Part shown: in pieces, positions 61,501-64,000 of the stretch
Position numbering within the stretch: the first letter of the stretch is position 1
How the letters are laid out: each line of letters begins with the position of its first letter
Source of the DNA: Psilocybe azurescens
Lineage: Eukaryota; Basidiomycota; Agaricomycetes; Agaricales; Agrocybaceae
Direction: 5' to 3'
DNA: 64,000 nt
NCBI GenBank assembly: GCA_023853785.1
Contig: JAJIRX010000852.1
Coordinates: 151,957-215,956 of the forward strand
Translations under genes and position numbers: made by a program
The notes under the pieces: generated by a model
Told to the model about the DNA's origin: nothing
The model's database searches: none
The model's input: only the letters and a program-made list of their open reading frames with translations

Positions 61501-63739
61501 GCGTTCATTTGGAGAAGACAAAGTAGATGAGCTCATGGGTCAAGGAGGATGGATTGAAATGTGAGTTTGTTTCAGTGCAGATGGCCATGTTGCGCTCGTC
61601 ATAACTGGTTTAATAGGTCTTTGGACAAAGATGCGTCTGTTCCGAAGACTCTTTGGACTCCCATTGCAGATGCTATTGATAAACAAGATAGTGGTAAATC
61701 TATTCAACTTATGTTATTTTTCAATAACTCAATCACTATTCTGGCAGCTGCTTCCCTAGTTCTTAACCTCGAGAAGGTGATAGTCGACTCAATTTCAGTG
61801 ACTAAAACCATCAGCACCAGCCGAGATGAAGTTCGTGAAATCTTACTGGCCCTCGACAGGCTTCGCCTCATACTTTCAGTACTTTTAACTCCTGGTTTGA
61901 ACTCCGATGTGGACTCGATTTGTTATGGAAAGTTAGGTGCATACCCTTCATCCGCCTTGGTTGGGCTTTCAAGGTAAGGTGTTAATTCTCAACTCTTCAA
62001 AGGGGCTCATCTGACATTGGTAATTAGTCCCGGCTCTACAACCCTTTTTCAGCCTGTTCAGCCTCAAGACTTATGGCGTATTTCAAACGTTGTGACAGCC
62101 TCTCGTGCTTTAGCGATCATTGCAGTTCTTCGAGCAATGAGTTTGTTCGAAGGTAATTTGTTTATTTATTCCTTTTTACGGAACTAATATTTGTTTAATT
62201 AAGAATTGACTGAAGGGGCAACCACAGTGATATCGTTTTACTCGAATTCTCTTGCAGCCTGTGTTGGCCCGGGGTTCAAGGCTCCGAGCCTTGGAGTTCC
62301 TAGGAAAATTATGGTTTGAAGCTTCGAGTGAGCACAAAACAGTTATATACCGAGAAAAATGTTAATAATATGCAGATGAGCTACGACAGCCAATCCGAAA
62401 CTCTATTTAATGCAACTATAGCCAACATGCCAGACGAAGAATCGATCGCAATGACTGAAATATGGCAGCATTATGGTGAGATCTTCGTCGAAATCCAATC
62501 TGTTCTATTCTGATCATTCTTCGGTGGCAGTACCGTCATTACAACCTGATGCAGAGAAGGAAACTGCAAACGCTGCTCTGGCCCTGTTCATATGCGGTTC
62601 TATCGCCTCTGAGAAATATACACTTTTATCTCCCAGGTAGGGCCGGTTCTTCGATGCATATTTATCGCTGACTCTCTTTTTCAGTGCATTAACAGATATT
62701 TCCAAATCTATCAGTCTATATCTCACAGATGAAAAATCTATCTATCGTATATTGGCGGTTGATCTCTGCTCGCGTGGCTTCAATGTTTGGCAACATTATA
62801 TTGATGCGATGGACATCCTTCGATCTCTATTTGATCTGGCCACAAGTGTGCGGAAGGATTCGATCTCTGTCCAAAATATAGGAACTCAGGCAAGGTTGGC
62901 AGTGTTGTCAATCGCCTCGAATAATATGCCCCTGTTTATGGGGACGCTGTGTCTTGATATCCTATCTCCTCCAACTGTTGAGCATCAGCGGTCTGTTTTG
63001 CAGATTCTAGCATTTTTGATCAGAAAGGTATTTATCTTCATGGTTTATCTATACTAATCTCCGCTAAGCCTTGTTCAGAGACCCTATATTTTGCAATCCA
63101 ATCTTCCTCGTTTAATAGAAGCTGTTGTCAAATCTTTGGACCCTAACTCAACTTCGAATCGTGAGCTGGTATTGGACACTGCGACCGAAATCATCGGTTA
63201 TGTTGTCAAAACGTACGCTTTTTTCTTTTCTGTTTTTGGGCTTCCATTTCTACAAAGTATTAAAAAATGACCGCAGATCGGTGGACTTTCATATGGCTAC
63301 ACAAAGGCTTGCGGTGGGTACAAACGAAGGTGCCGTCGTCATGTACGATTGCAAAAATGCAATACGTCTCTACGTTCTCGAGGGGCACAAGAAACCGATA
63401 ACGGCCTGCAGCTTCTCGCCTGACGGACGGAGGCTGATTACCATATCATTGAAGGATTCGAGCGTCCTTGTATGGAAGGTCGGGTCGAGCTTTGCTAGTT
63501 TCTTCAATCCCGGTGCACCTCCTCGCCAAGGGCACGGAGGATCGCAGCCATTTAAAACCTTAAACTTCAATATCGGCTCTGAAGGTAAGCACTTTTCTTC
63601 TTGGAGATTTATCCAAATGTAACGAGTGTCTTGCAGCCGAGATGACTACAGCCGAGACGCTTCGTTCCGAGTTGAATGGATTGCTGATCGAAGTGTTAAA
63701 GTCAAGATACGCCAAAGTATCATGACTTTCAGCACGTGA
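58588..63739 (+). CDS. large WD40 protein, WDR7-like (rabconnectin-3 beta family)
   Basis: About 20 exons. N-terminal repeats include NRVVIGCKDGTVYVLHR, YGHAIRSIRFLEDGRFFAAL, YIFSSEDGFCMTSFN, GTFTLFSISHDGHFMARGF, GIEEAVWLTHETFALTFG, YVVGGADDGSIAFWSL and YGDRRARLWDSQTKELWRSF. A helical middle follows (EVREILLALDRLRLILSVLL, GTQARLAVLSIASNNMPLF, QILAFLIRKRPYILQSNLPR). The end is RLAVGTNEGAVVMYDCKNAI, LEGHKKPITACSFSPDGRRL, SVLVWKVGSSFASFFNPG and VKIRQSIMTFST, as in WDR7. Mammalian WDR7 works with DMXL proteins in V-ATPase assembly; a similar role is inferred. The N-terminus is unresolved and may be missing exons. Frame slips: C5 59197-59201, near 59628, donor at 60240, AA near 62398, and TT near 63664. 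Stop 63739. Confidence 0.75.
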
Positions 63740-64000
63740 CGTTGCGTTTTTTATATCACAAAGACGGATTTATGGACATTTAATCTTTCTGTGCCTCTGA
63801 GTTTCAACTTTCGATACCGTACAAGGGTTATTATTACTGTACATGACGCCACCGATTAAATAATGGGCGTTTCGGCATGGGTAAAGGGACCGCCTGCTCA
63901 ATTGATTTCTAGTCGATATTGCAAGCCCCATCCCGCAATGCACACCACTGTGGCTGGAGAGCAATGGCATTGATGCCTCTCTGCACCATCCTGAAACGTA
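63740..64000. other. 3' flank of the WDR7-like gene
   Basis: No gene or RNA recognised in the last 260 bases. Confidence 0.5.

Overview
The window is nuclear DNA of a filamentous basidiomycete, most likely a mushroom-forming agaricomycete. The evidence is dense genes on both strands, many 45-70 nt GT-AG introns, and the gene content: an AA9 polysaccharide monooxygenase, a GH20 hexosaminidase, a secreted type-B carboxylesterase, a basidiomycete-type tetraspanin, F-box-like genes and a Tad1-like LINE with RNase H. No bacterial operons, CRISPR arrays, rRNA or convincing tRNA genes were seen.

Layout. 0-10 kb: the 5' end of an unknown gene (-), a G-patch protein (-), a secreted carboxylesterase (+), the mitochondrial AAA ATPase MSP1 (-) and an F-box-like protein (+). 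10-24 kb: a small single-pass membrane protein (-), the ER mannosyltransferase ALG11 (+), an FMN-dependent lactate-monooxygenase-like gene (-), a decayed second copy of it (-) and a SLP1/SUCO-type SUN-domain protein (+). 24-34 kb: a GH20 hexosaminidase (+), an ENT3-like epsin (-) and two serine-rich proteins, one with a double-membrane-span C-terminus (+). 34-42 kb: RNA polymerase III subunit RPC9 (-), CCR4-NOT subunit NOT2 (+) and geranylgeranyltransferase-I beta (+). 43-48 kb: a LEA2-like membrane protein (+), a TSP2-like tetraspanin (+) and a second small single-pass membrane protein (-). 48.5-54.9 kb: a complete LINE flanked by a 12-bp target-site duplication. 55-64 kb: an AA9 LPMO (-), a third small membrane protein (-) and a large WDR7-like WD40 protein (+).

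The genes do not form one pathway. Themes are housekeeping (glycosylation, transcription, mRNA decay, prenylation, vesicle traffic, tail-anchored protein quality control) and secreted degradation of plant or fungal polymers.

Two observations run across the window. First, many conserved genes change frame by one base, usually at a short homopolymer and mostly as an apparent one-base loss. This looks like uncorrected sequencing error, so single-frame ORFs understate the true proteins. Second, three unrelated-looking small membrane protein genes share one architecture: two exons, with a single phase-1 intron in or at the edge of the only transmembrane helix.
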